Source of the DNA: Neoarius graeffei
Taxonomy: Eukaryota > Chordata > Actinopteri > Siluriformes > Ariidae
Assembly: GCF_027579695.1 (NCBI RefSeq)
Contig: NC_083596.1
Coordinates: 50,281,257 to 50,345,256, forward strand
DNA: 64,000 nt
Reading direction: 5' to 3'
Positions 12,101 to 27,100 of the stretch are shown in pieces. The first letter of the stretch is position 1. The number at the start of each line of letters is the position of its first letter. The notes under the pieces are model-generated. The model was not told the DNA's origin and did not search any database. It saw nothing but the letters and a program-made list of their open reading frames with translations. A program made the position numbers and the translations under genes.

Positions 12101-15100
12101 AGCATTATTTTTTTTTTTTCAAATAAAAGACATTTTTGTGAAGTGAGGACTTTTTTGCTGGTCCTCACTTCTTCAAAGGGCTGCTTGAGGGTTAAGACTG
12201 AGTTTTAGGGTTCGGGTATGGGGGTTAGGCATTTAGTTGTGATGGGGTTCAGATTAGGAGCCCTAGGTTAGAGTAAGGGGCTTGGGAATGCATTGTCAAT
12301 GAGTGTCCCCACAAAGATAGAAGGACAAGTGTGTGTGTGTGTGTGTTATTCAAGGTGATGATAGTAGCTGAGACTCCTGCCCCCAGACCTGTCCCTCTGG
12401 TGCTAGAACTTGATGATGCAACACGGGAAAGTCTGGTTCAGGTGGATACACACCTGCTGAGTAAACTCAAACCTCACCAACGAGAGGGTAAGTGAAGTGT
12501 GTGTGAGAGAAACCATATTTTTTTTTTCATCAACATCATTTCCATTCCCATTGACTTAATTTGTGAGTTTATTTCTAACACACTGCGGTGTATGTGTGTG
12601 TGTAGGTGTGCAGTTCATTTGGGACAGCTGTTGTGAGTCCATAGCGAAGGTGAAATCGTCTCCTGGTTCCGGTTGCATTCTCGCCCACTGCATGGGCCTC
12701 GGAAAGACGCTGCAGGTGTGTGTGATGAAGAGGCTCAAGAGAATTGAGCATGTGGTGTCATTTACAGGAAGCGACTTATTAGGAAGTCATGTGTGTGTTT
12801 CAGGTGATCACGTTTCTGCACACGGTGTTGACGTGTGAGCTGGTGATGCTGAAGACGGCGCTGGTGGTTTGTCCTCTAAACACAGTGCTCAACTGGAGAG
12901 CCGAGTTCGACAAATGGCAGCGTGGCATCATCAAAAAGAAAATGGAGGTCAGTGTTTTTTCAGAATGTTCGACTGAATGAACTGTATACATAAACACAAC
13001 TTTTAAATGCACTTCATTCTTAATTCATAGACTAAAAGTGATGTGCATTTATGTACATCTCTGTCTCTCTGGCGTCCAGGTGATGGAGTTTGTGACGGTG
13101 AAGTCCGTGTGTTCTCGTGTGAATGCTCTGAGCAGTTGGCACAACAGAGGTGGTGTGATGATCATGAGTTATGAAATGTACCGCATTCTCACACACGGAG
13201 ATCAAACCAAATACGGCAAACAGCAGGAGAACCTGCGTGCAGCACTGCAGAACCCGGGTACGGAGCTGCCAAATACTAATCCATTATTCACACTGTAGTG
13301 CATAACACACCCTGCCAAATCCTGCTCCATATACATAATGTACTGTAGTCGCACCCTGCAGAATCCTGCTCCTTATACATAATGTACTGTAGTCGCACCC
13401 TGCCGAATCCTGCTCCTTATACACAATGTACTGTACTCGCACCCTGCCGAATCCTGTTCCTTATACACAATGTACTATATTCGCGCCCTGCCGAATCCTG
13501 CTCCTTATACACAATGTACTGTACTCGCACCCTGCCGAATCCTGCTCCTCATGCACAATGTACTGGACTCGTACCCTGCCGAATCCTGCTCCTTATACAC
13601 AATGTACTGTACTCGCACCCTGCCGAATCCTGTTCCTTATACACAATGTACTGTATTCGCACCCTGCCGAATCCTGTTCCTTATACACAATGTACTGTAC
13701 TCGCACCCTGCCGAATCCTGCTCATGCACAATGTACTGGACTCGTACCCTGCCGAATCCTGCTCCTTATACACAATGTACTGTACTCGCACCCTGCCGAA
13801 TCCTGTTCCTTATACACAATGTACTGTATTCGCACCCTGCCGAATCCTGTTCCTTATACACAATGTACTGTACTCGCACCCTGCCGAATCCTGCTCCTTA
13901 TACACAATGTACTGTACTCGCACCCTGCCGAATCCTGTTCCTTATACACAATGTACTGTACTCACACCCTGCCGAATCCTGCTCCTCATGCACAATGTAC
14001 TGGACTCGTACCCTGCCGAATCCTGCTCCTTATACACAATGTACTGTACTCGCACCCTGCCGAATCCTGTTCCTTATACACAATGTACTGTATTCGCGCC
14101 CTGCCGAATCCTGTTCCTTATACACAATGTACTGTACTCGCACCCTGCCGAATCCTGCTCCTCATGCACAATGTACTGGACTCGTACCCTGCCGAATCCT
14201 GCTCCTTATACACAATGTACTGTACTCGCACCCTGCCGAATCCTGTTCCTTATACACAATGTACTGTATTCGCACCCTGCCGAATCCTGTTCCTTATACA
14301 CAATGTACTGTACTCGCACCCTGCCGAATCCTGCTCCTTATACACAATGTACTGTACTCGCACCCTGCCGAATCCTGTTCCTTATACACAATGTACTGTA
14401 CTCACACCCTGCCGAATCCTGCTCCTCATGCACAATGTACTGGACTCGCACCCTGCCAAATCCTGCTCATTAGACACAATGTACTGTACTCACACCCTGC
14501 CGAATCCTGTTCCTTATACACAATGTACTGTACTCGCACCCTGCCGAATCCTGCTCCTCATGCACAATGTACTGGACTTGCACCCTGCCGAATCCTGCTC
14601 CTCATGCACAATGTACTGTACTAGCACCCTGCCGAATCCTGCTCCTCATGCACAATTTACTGGACTCGTACTCTGCCAAATCCTGCTCCTTAGACACAAT
14701 GTACTGTACTTGCACCCTGCCGAATCCTGTTCCTTATACACAATGTACTGTATTCGCACCCTGCCGAATCCTGTTCCTTATACACAATGTACTGTATTCG
14801 CACCCTGCCGAATCCTGCTCCTTATAAACAATGTACTGTACTCGCACCCTGCCGAATCCTGCTCCTCATGCACAATGTACTGTACTCGCACCCTGCCGAA
14901 TCCTGCTCCTCATACACAATGTACTGTACTCGCACCCGCCCGAATCCTGCTCCTTATACACAATGTACTGTACTCGCACCCTGCCGAATCCTGTTCCTTA
15001 TACACAATGTACTGTACTCGCACCCTGCCGAATCCTGCTCCTCATACACAATGTACTGTACTCGCACCCTGCCGAATCCTGCTCCTCATGCACAATGTAC

Positions 15101-18100
15101 TGTACTCGCACCCTGCCGAATCCTGCTCCTCATACACAATGTACTGTACTCGCACCCTGCCGAATCCTGCTCCTCATACACAATGTACTGTACTCGCACC
15201 CTGCCGAATCCTGTTCCTTATACACAATGTACTGTACTCGCACCCTGCCAAATTCTGCTCCTCATGCACAATGTACTGTACTCGCACCCTGCCGAATCCT
15301 GCTCCTCATACACAATGTACTGTACTTGCACTCTGCCGAATCCTGTTCCTTATACACAATGTACTGTATTCGCACCCTGCCGAATCCTGCTCCTTATAAA
15401 CAATGTACTGTACTCGCACCCTGCCGAATCCTGCTCCTCATGCACAATGTACTGTACTCGCACCCTGCCGAATCCTGCTCCTCATACACAATGTACTGTA
15501 CTCGCACCCGCCCGAATCCTGCTCCTTATACACAATGTACTGTACTCGCACCCTGCTGAATCCTGCTCTTTATACACAATGTACTGTACTCGCACCCTGC
15601 CGAATCCTGTTCCTTATACACAATGTACTGTATTCGCACCCTGCCGAATCCTGTTCCTTATACACAATGTACTGTACTCGCACCCTGCCGAATTCTGCTC
15701 CTCATGCACAATGTACTGTACTCGCACCCTGCCGAATCCTGCTCCTCATACACAATGTACTGTACTCGCACCCGCCCGAATCCTGCTCCTTATACACAAT
15801 GTACTGTACTCGCACCCTGCTGAATCCTGCTCTTTATACACAATGTACTGTACTCGCACCCTGCCGAATCCTGCTCCTCATACACAATGTACTGGACTCG
15901 CACCCTGCCGAATCCTGCTCCTCATACACAATGTACTGTACTCGCACCCTGCCGAATCCTGCTCTTTATACACAATGTACTGTACTCGCACCCTGCCGAA
16001 TCCTGCTCCTCATACACAATGTACTGTACTCGCACCCGCCCGAATCCTGCTCCTCATGCACAATGTACTGTATTCGCACCCTGCCGAATCCTGCTCCTCA
16101 TGCACAATGTACTGTACTCGCACCCTGCCGAATCCTGCTCCTCATGCACAATGTACTGTACTCTTACCCTGCCGAATCCTGCTCCTTATACACAATGTAC
16201 TGTACTCGCACCCCGCCGAATCCTGCTCTTTATACACAATGTACTGTACTCGCACCCTGCCGAATCCTGCTCCTTATAGACAATGTACTGTACTCGCACC
16301 CTGCCGAATCCTGCTCCTCATACACAATGTACTGTACTCGCACCCTGCCGAATCCTGCTCCTTATACACAATGTACTGTACTCGCACCCTGCCGAATCCT
16401 GCTCCTCATACACAATGTACTGTACTCGCACCCTGCCGAATCCTGCTCCTTATACACAATGTACTGTACTCGCACCCTGCCGAATCCTGCTCCTCATACA
16501 CAATGTACTGTACTCGCACCCTGCCGAATCCTGCTCCTTATACACAATGTACTGTACTCGCACCCTGCCGAATCCTGCTCCTCATACACAATGTACTGTA
16601 CTCGCACCCTGCCGAATCCTGCTCCTCATACACAATGTACTGTACTCGCACCCTGCCGAATCCTGCTCCTTATACACAATGTACTGTACTCGCACCCTGC
16701 CGAATCCTGCTCCTTATACACAATGTACTGTACTCGCACCCCGCCGAATCCTGCTCCTTATACACAATGTACTGTACTCGCACCCTGCCGAATCCTGCTC
16801 CTTATACACAATGTACTGTACTCGCACCCCGCCGAATCCTGCTCCTCATACACAATGTACTGTACTCGCACCCGCCCGAATCCTGCTCCTTATACACAAT
16901 GTACTGTACTCGCACCCGCCCGAATCCTGCTCCTCATGCACAATGTACTGTACTCGCACCCTGCCGAATCCTGCTCCTCATGCACAATGTACTGTACTCA
17001 CACCCTGCCGAATCCTGCTCCTCATGCACAATGTACTGTACTCTTACCCTGCCGAATCCTGCTCCTTATACACAATGTACTGTACTCGCACCCGCCCGAA
17101 TCCTGCTCCTCATACACAATGTACTGTACTCGCACCCGCCCGAATCCTGCTCCTCATGCACAATGTACTGTACTCGCACCCTGCCGAATCCTGCTCCTCA
17201 TGCACAATGTACTGTACTCGCACCCTGCCGAAACCTGCTCCTCATGCACAATGTACTGTACTCTTACCCTGCCGAATCCTGCTCCTTATACACAATGTAC
17301 TGTACTCGCACCCCGCCGAATCCTGCTCTTTATACACAATGTACTGTACTCGCACCCTGCCGAATCCTGCTCCTCATGCACAATGTACTGTATTCGCACC
17401 CTGCTGAATCCTGCTCCTTATACACAATGTACTGTACTCGCACCCGCCCGAATCCTGCTGCTCATGCACAATGTACTGTACTCGCACCCTGCCGAATCCT
17501 GCTCCTCATGCACAATGTACTGTACTCGCACCCTGCCGAATCCTGCTCCTCATGCACAATGTACTGTACTCTTACCCTGCCGAATCCTGCTCCTTATACA
17601 CAATGTACTGTACTCGCACCCCGCCGAATCCTGCTCCTTATAGACAATGTACTGTACTCGCACCCTGCCGAATCCTGCTCCTCATACACAATGTACTGTA
17701 CTCGCACCCTGCCGAATCCTGCTCCTTATACACAATGTACTGTACTCGCACCCTGCCGAATCCTGTTCCTTATACACAATGTACTGTACTCGCACCCTGC
17801 CTAATCCTGTTCCTTATACACAATGTACTGTACTCGCACCCTGCCGAATCCTGCTCCTCATACACAATGTACTGTACTCGCACCCTGCCGAATCCTGTTC
17901 CTTATACACAATGTACTGTACTCGCACCCCGCCGAATCCTGCTCCTTATACACAATGTACTGTACTCGCACCCTGCTGAATCCTACTCCTCATACACAAT
18001 GTACTGTACTCGCACCCTGCCGAATCCTACTCCTCATACACAATGTACTGTACTCGCACCCTGCCGAATCCTGTTCCTCATACACAATGTACTGTACTCG

Positions 18101-21100
18101 CACCCTGCTGAATCCTGCTCCTCATACACAATGTACTGTACTCGCACCCCGCCGAATCCTGCTCCTCATGCACAATGTACTGTAATCGCACCCTGCCGAA
18201 TCCTGCTCCTCATGCACAATGTACTGTACTCTTACCTTGCCGAATCCTGCTCCTTATACACAATGTACTGTACTCGCACCCCGCCGAATCCTGCTCTTTA
18301 TACACAATGTACTGTACTCGCACCCTGCCGAATCCTGCTCCTTATAGACAATGTACTGTACTCGCACCCTGCCGAATCCTGCTCCTCATACACAATGTAC
18401 TGTACTCGCACCCTGCCGAATCCTGCTCCTTATACACAATGTACTGTACTCGCACCCTGCCGAATCCTGTTCCTTATACACAATGTACTGTACTCGCACC
18501 CCGCCGAATCCTGCTCCTTATACACAATGTACTGTACTCGCACCCTGCTGAATCCTGCTCCTTATACACAATGTACTGTACTCGCACCCTGCCGAATCCT
18601 GCTCCTCATACACAATGTACTGTACTCGCACCCTGCCGAATCCTGCTCCTCTTGCACAATGTACTGTACTCGCACCCTGCCGAATCCTGCTCCTCATGCA
18701 CAATGTACTGTACTCGCACCCCGCCGAATCCTGCTCCTCATACACAATGTACTGTACTCGCACCCCGCCGAATCCTGCTCCTTATACACAATGTACTGTA
18801 CTCGCACCCTGCTGAATCCTGCTCCTTATACACAATGTACTGTACTCGCACCCTGCCGAATCCTGCTCCTCATACACAATGTACTGTACTCGCACCCTGC
18901 CGAATCCTGCTCCTCTTGCACAATGTACTGTACTCGCACCCTGCTGAATCCTGCTCCTCATGCACAATGTACTGTACTCGCACCCCGCCGAATCCTGCTC
19001 CTCATACACAATGTACTGTACTCGCACCCTGCCGAATCCTGCTCCTCATACACAATGTACTGTACTCGCACCCTGCCGAATCCTGCTCCTCATACACAAT
19101 GTACTGTACTCGCACCCCGCCGAATCCTGCTCCTCATGCACAATGTACTGTAATCGCACCCTGCCGAATCCTGCTCCTCATGCACAATGTACTGTACTCT
19201 TACCCTGCCGAATCCTGCTCCTTATACACAATGTACTGTACTCGCACCCTGCCGAATCCTGCTCCTCATACACAATGTACTGTACTCGCACCCTGCCGAA
19301 TCCTGCTCCTCATACACAATGTACTGTACTCGCACCCTGCCGAATCCTGCTCCTCATACACAATGTACTGTACTCGCACCCTGCCGAATCCTGCTCCTCA
19401 TACACAATGTACTGTACTCGCACCCTGCCGAATCCTGCTCCTTATACACAATGTACTGTACTCGCACCCTGCCGAATCCTGCTCCTCATACACAATGTAC
19501 TGTACTCGCACCCTGCCGAATCCTGCTCCTTATACACAATGTACTGTACTCGCACCCTGCCGAATCCTGCTCCTCATACACAATGTACTGTACTCGCACC
19601 CTGCCGAATCCTGCTCCTCATACACAATGTACTGTACTCGCACCCTGCCGAATCCTGCTCCTCATACACAATGTACTGTACTCGCACCCTGCCGAATCCT
19701 GTTCCTTATACACAATGTACTGTACTCGCACCCTGCTGAATCCTGCTCCTTATACACAATGTACTGTACTCGCACCCTGCCGAATCCTGCTCCTCATACA
19801 CAATGTACTGTACTCTTACCCTGCCGAATCCTGCTCCTCATACACAATGTACTGTACTCGCACCCGCCCGAATCCTGCTCCTCATACACAATGTACTGTA
19901 CTCGCACCCTGCCGAATCCTGCTTCTTATACACAATGTACTGTACTCGCACCCCGCCGAATCCTGCTCCTCATACACAATGTACTGTACTCGTACCCTGC
20001 CGAATCCTGCTCCTTATACACAATGTACTGTACTCGCACCCTGCCGAATCCTGTTCCTCATACACAATGTACTGTACTCGCACACTGCCGAATCCTGCTC
20101 CTCATACACAATGTACTGTACTCGCACCCTGCCGAATCCTGCTCCTCATGCACAATGTACTGTACTCGCACCCTGCCGAATCCTGCTCCTCATGCACAAT
20201 GTACTGTACTCGCACCCTGCCGAATCCTGCTCCTCATACACAATGTACTGTACTCGCACCCTGCCGAATCCTGCTCCTCATGCACAATGTACTGTACTCG
20301 CACCCCGCTGAATCCTGCTCCTCATACACAATGTACTGTACTCGCACCCGCCCGAATCCTGCTCCTCATACACAATGTACTGTACTCGCACCCTGCCGAA
20401 TCCTGCTCCTTATACACAATGTACTGTACTCGCACCCTGCCGAATCCTGCTCCTCATACACAATGTACTGTACTCGCACCCCGCCGAATCCTGCTCCTTA
20501 TACACAATGTACTGTACTCGCACCCTGCCGAATCCTGCTCCTCATGCACAATGTACTGTACTCGCACCCTGCCGAATCCTGCTCCTCATGCACAATGTAC
20601 TGTACTCGCACCCTGCCGAATCCTGCTCCTCATACACAATGTACTGTACTCGCACCCTGCCGAATCCTGCTCCTCATGCACAATGTACTGTACTCGCACC
20701 CTGCCGAATCCTGCTCCTCATGCACAATGTACTGTACTCGCACCCTGCTGAATCCTGCTCCTCTTACACAATGTACTGTACTCGCACCCTGCCGAATCCT
20801 GCTCCTCATACACAATGTACTGTACTCGCACCCCGCCGAATCCTGCTCCTTATACACAATGTACTGTACTCGCACCCTGCCGAATCCTGCTCCTCATGCA
20901 CAATGTACTGTACTCGCACCCTGCCGAATCCTGCTCCTCATGCACAATGTACTGTACTCGCACCCTGCCGAATCCTGCTCCTCATACACAATGTACTGTA
21001 CTCGCACCCTGCCGAATCCTGCTCCTCATGCACAATGTACTGTACTCGCACCCTGCTGAATCCTGCTCCTCATACACAATGTACTGTACTCGCACCCGCC

Positions 21101-24100
21101 CGAATCCTGCTCCTCATACACAATGTACTGTACTCGCACCCTGCCGAATCCTACTCCTTATACACAATGTACTGTACTCGCACCCCGCCGAATCCTGCTC
21201 CTTATACACAATGTACTGTACTCGCACCCTGCCGAATCCTGCTCCTCATGCACAATGTACTGTACTCGCACCCTGCCAAATCCTGCTCCTTATACACAAT
21301 GTACTGTACTCACACCCTGCCACATCCTGCTCCTTATACACAATGTACTGTACTCGCACCCGCCCGAATCCTGCTCCTTATACACAATGTACTGTACTCG
21401 CACCCCGCCGAATCCTGCTCCTTATACACAATGTACTGTACTCGCACCCTGCCGAATCCTGCTCCTTATACACAATGTACTGTACTCGCACCCGCCCGAA
21501 TCCTGCTCCTCATACACAATGTAGTGTACTCGCACCCTGCCGAATCCTGCTCCTTATACACAATGTACTGTACTCGCACCCTGCCGAATCCTGCTCCTTA
21601 TACACAATGTACTGTACTCGCACCCCGCCGAATCCTGCTCTTTATACACAATGTACTGTACTCGCACCCTGCTGAATCCTGCTCCTCATACACAATGTAC
21701 TGTACTCGCTCCCTGCCGAATCCTGCTCCTCATACACAATGTACTGTACTCTTACCCTGCCGAATCCTGCTCCTTATACACAATGTACTGTACTCGCACC
21801 CTGCCGAATCCTGCTCCTTATACACAATGTACTGTACTCGCACCCCGCCGAATCCTGCTCTTTATACACAATGTACTGTACTCGCACCCTGCTGAATCCT
21901 GCTCCTCATACACAATGTACTGTACTCGCACCCCGCCGAATCCTGCTCTTTATACACAATGTACTGTACTCGCACCCTGCCGAATCCTGCTCCTTATAGA
22001 CAATGTACTGTACTCGCACCCTGCCGAATCCTGCTCCTTATACACAATGTACTGTACTCGCACCCTGCCGAATCCTGCTCTTTATACACAATGTACTGTA
22101 CTCGCACCCTGCTGAATCCTGCTCCTCATACACAATGTACTGTACTCGCACCCTGCCGAATCCTGCTCCTCATACACAATGTACTGTACTCGCACCCTGC
22201 CGAATCCTGCTCCTTATACACAATGTACTGTACTCGCACCCTGCCGAATCCTGCTCCTCATACACAATGTACTGTACTCGCACCCTGCCGAATCCTGCTC
22301 CTCATACACAATGTACTGTACTCGCACCCTGCCGAATCCTGTTCCTTATACACAATGTACTGTACTCGCACCCTGCTGAATCCTGCTCCTTATACACAAT
22401 GTACTGTACTCGCACCCTGCCGAATCCTGCTCCTTATACACAATGTACTGTACTCGCACCCTGCCGAATCCTGCTCCTCATACACAATGTACTGTACTCG
22501 CACCCTGCCAAATCCTGCTCCTCATACACAATGTACTGTACTCGCACCCTGCCGAATCCTGCTCCTCATGCACAATGTACTGTACTCGCACCCTGCCGAA
22601 TCCTGCTCCTCATACACAATGTACTGTACTCGCACCCTGCCGAATCCTGCTCCTCATGCACAATGTACTGTACTCGCACCCTGCCGAATCCTGTTCCTTA
22701 TACACAATGTACTGTACTCGCACCCTGCCGAATCCTGTTCCTTATACACAATGTACTGTACTCGCACCCTGCCGAATCCTGCTCCTCATACACAATGTAC
22801 TGTATTCGCTCCCTGCCGAATCCTGCTCCTCATACACAATGTACTGTACTCGCACCCTGCCGAATCCTGCTCCTTATACACAATGTACTGTACTCGCACC
22901 CTGCCGAATCCTGCTCCTCATACACAATGTACTGTACTCGCACCCTGCCGAATCCTGCTCCTCATACACAATGTACTGTACTCGCACCCTGCCGAATCCT
23001 GTTCCTTATACACAATGTACTGTACTCGCACCCTGCTGAATCCTGCTCCTTATACACAATGTACTGTACTCGCACCCTGCCGAATCCTGCTCCTCATGCA
23101 CAATGTACTGTACTCGCACCCTGCTGAATCCTGCTCCTCATACACAATGTACTGTACTCGCACCCTGCTGAATCCTGCTCCTTATACACAATGTACTGTA
23201 CTCGCACCCCGCCGAATCCTGCTCCTTATACACAATGTACTGTACTCGCACCCTGCCGAATCCTGCTCCTCATGCACAATGTACTGTACTCGCACCCTGC
23301 CGAATCCTGCTCCTCATGCACAATGTACTGTACTCGCACCCTGCCGAATCCTGCTCCTCATACACAATGTACTGTACTCGCACCCTGCCGAATCCTGTTC
23401 CTTATACACAATGTACTGTACTCGCACCCTGCCGAATCCTGCTCCTCATACACAATGTACTGTACTCGCACCCTGCCGAATCCTGCTCCTCATACACAAT
23501 GTACTGTACTCGCACCCGCCCGAATCCTGCTCCTCATACACAATGTACTGTACTCGCACCCTGCTGAATCCTGCTCCTCATACACAATGTACTGTACTCG
23601 CACCCTGCCGAATCCTGCTCCTCATACACAATGTACTGTACTCGCACCCCGCCGAATCCTGCTCCTTATACACAATGTACTGTACTCGCACCCTGCCGAA
23701 TCCTGCTCCTCATACACAATGTACTGTACTCGCACCCTGCCGAATCCTGCTCCTCATGCACAATGTACTGTACTCGCACCCTGCCGAATCCTGCTCCTCA
23801 TACACAATGTACTGTACTTGCACCCTGCCGAATCCTGCTCCTCATGCACAATGTACTGTACTCGCACCCTGCCGAATCCTGCTCCTCATACACAATGTAC
23901 TGTACTCGCACCCGCCCGAATCCTGCTCCTCATACACAATGTACTGTACTCGCACCCTGCCGAATCCTACTCCTTATACACAATGTACTGTACTCGCACC
24001 CCGCCGAATCCTGCTCCTTATACACAATGTACTGTACTCGCACCCTGCCGAATCCTGCTCCTCATGCACAATGTACTGTACTCGCACCCTGCCGAATCCT

Positions 24101-27100
24101 GCTCCTTATACACAATGTACTGTACTCACACCCTGCCAAATCCTGCTCCTTATACACAATGTACTGTACTCGCACCCCGCTGAATCCTGCTCCTTATACA
24201 CAATGTACTGTACTCGCACCCTGCCGAATCCTGCTCCTTATACACAATGTACTGTACTCGCACCCCGCCGAATCCTGCTCCTTATACACAATGTACTGTA
24301 CTCGCACCCGCCCGAATCCTGCTCCTCATACACAATGTACTGTACTCGCACCCTGCCGAATCCTGCTCTTTATACACAATGTACTGTACTCGCACCCTGC
24401 CGAATCCTGCTCCTTATACACAATGTACTGTACTCGCACCCCGCCGAATCCTGCTCTTTATACACAATGTGCTGTACTCGCACCCTGCTGAATCCTGCTC
24501 CTCATACACAATGTACTGTACTCGCTCCCTGCCGAATCCTGCTCCTCATACACAATGTACTGTACTCGCACCCTGCCGAATCCTGCTCCTTATACACAAT
24601 GTACTGTACTCGCACCCCGCCGAATCCTGCTCTTTATACACAATGTACTGTACTCGCACCCCGCCGAATCCTGCTCTTTATACACAATGTACTGTACTCG
24701 CACCCTGCTGAATCCTGCTCCTCATACACAATGTACTGTACTCGCACCCTGCCGAATCCTGCTCCTTATACACAATGTACTGTACTCGCACCCCGCCGAA
24801 TCCTGCTCTTTATACACAATGTACTGTACTCGCACCCCGCCGAATCCTGCTCTTTATACACAATGTACTGTACTCGCACCCTGCCGAATCCTGCTCCTCA
24901 TACACAATGTACTGTACTCGCACCCCGCCGAATCCTGCTCTTTATACACAATGTACTGTACTCGCACCCTGCCGAATCCTGCTCCTCATAGACAATGTAC
25001 TGTACTCGCACCCTGCCGAATCCTGCTCCTCATACACAATGTACTGTACTCGCACCCTGCCGAATCCTGCTCCTTATACACAATGTACTGTACTCGCACC
25101 CTGCTGAATCCTGTTCCTTATACACAATGTACTGTACTCGCACCCTGCCGAATCCTGTTCCTTATACACAATGTACTGTAATCGCACCCTGCCGAATCCT
25201 GCTCCTCATACACAATGTACTGTACTCGCTCCCTGCCGAATCCTGCTCCTCATACACAATGTACTGTACTCGCACCCTGCCGAATCCTGCTCCTTATACA
25301 CAATGTACTGTACTCGCACCCTGCCGAATCCTGCTCCTCATACACAATGTACTGTACTCGCACCCTGCCGAATCCTGCTCCTCATACACAATGTACTGTA
25401 CTCGCACCCTGCCGAATCCTGTTCCTTATACACAATGTACTGTACTCGCACCCTGCCGAATCCTGCTCCTCATACACAATGTACTGTACTCGCACCCTGC
25501 CAAATCCTGCTCCTCATAAACAATGTACTGTACTCGCACCCTGCCGAATCCTGCTCCTTATACACAATGTACTGTACTCGCACCCTGCCGAATCCTACTC
25601 CTCATGCACAATGTACTGTACTCGCACCCCGCCGAATCCTGCTCCTTATACACAATGTACTGTACTCGCACCCTGCCGAATCCTGCTCCTCATACACAAT
25701 GTACTGTACTCGCACCCTGCCGAATCCTGCTCCTCATGCACAATGTACTGTACTCGCACCCTGCCGAATCCTGCTCCTCATACACAATGTACTGTACTCG
25801 CACCCGCCCGAATCCTGCTCCTCATACACAATGTACTGTACTCGCACCCGCCCGAATCCTGCTCCTCATACACAATGTACTGTACTCGCACCCGCCCGAA
25901 TCCTGCTCCTTATACACAATGTACTGTACTCGCACCCTGCCGAATCCTGCTCCTCATGCACAATGTACTGTACTCGCACCCTGCCGAATCCTGCTCCTCA
26001 TGCACAATGTACTGTACTCGCACCCCGCCGAATCCTGCTCCTTATACACAATGTACTGTACTCGCACCCTGCCGAATCCTGCTCCTCATGCACAATGTAC
26101 TGTACTCGCACCCTGCTGAATCCTGCTCCTCATACACAATGTACTGTACTCGCACCCTGCCGAATCCTGCTCCTCATACACAATGTACTGTACTCGCACC
26201 CCGCCGAATCCTGCTCCTTATACACAATGTACTGTACTCGCACCCTGCCGAATCCTGCTCCTCATGCACAATGTACTGTACTCGCACCCTGCCGAATCCT
26301 GCTCCTCATGCACAATGTACTGTACTCGCACCCTGCCGAATCCTGCTCCTCATACACAATGTACTGTACTCGCACCCTGCCGAATCCTGCTCCTCATGCA
26401 CAATGTACTGTACTCGCACCCTGCTGAATCCTGCTCCTCATACACAATGTACTGTACTCGCACCCGCCCGAATCCTGCTCCTCATACACAATGTACTGTA
26501 CTCGCACCCTGCCGAATCCTACTCCTTATACACAATGTACTGTACTCGCACCCCGCCGAATCCTGCTCCTTATACACAATGTACTGTACTCGCACCCTGC
26601 CGAATCCTGCTCCTCATGCACAATGTACTGTACTCGCACCCTGCCGAATCCTGCTCCTTATACACAATGTACTGTACTCACACCCTGCCAAATCCTGCTC
26701 CTTATACACAATGTACTGTACTCGCACCCCGCTGAATCCTGCTCCTTATACACAATGTACTGTACTCGCACCCTGCCGAATCCTGCTCCTTATACACAAT
26801 GTACTGTACTCGCACCCCGCCGAATCCTGCTCCTTATACACAATGTACTGTACTCGCACCCGCCCGAATCCTGCTCCTCATACACAATGTACTGTATATT
26901 TCGATTACGTTCATTATGTCTTATATTAAATATAGTTAGTATTTTTTTTTTTCTTTTTTAACAGACATCTAATTTTTTAGGTTTGTTTACCTGACATGTT
27001 TCGACGTATAACTTCCGTCTTCCTCAGAGTGTCTCCGGATGTTGTTGGTGACGCATCTTTTATCAGCTGATGTTTCTGAAGGCGTGGCCTTCCTGTCTGG

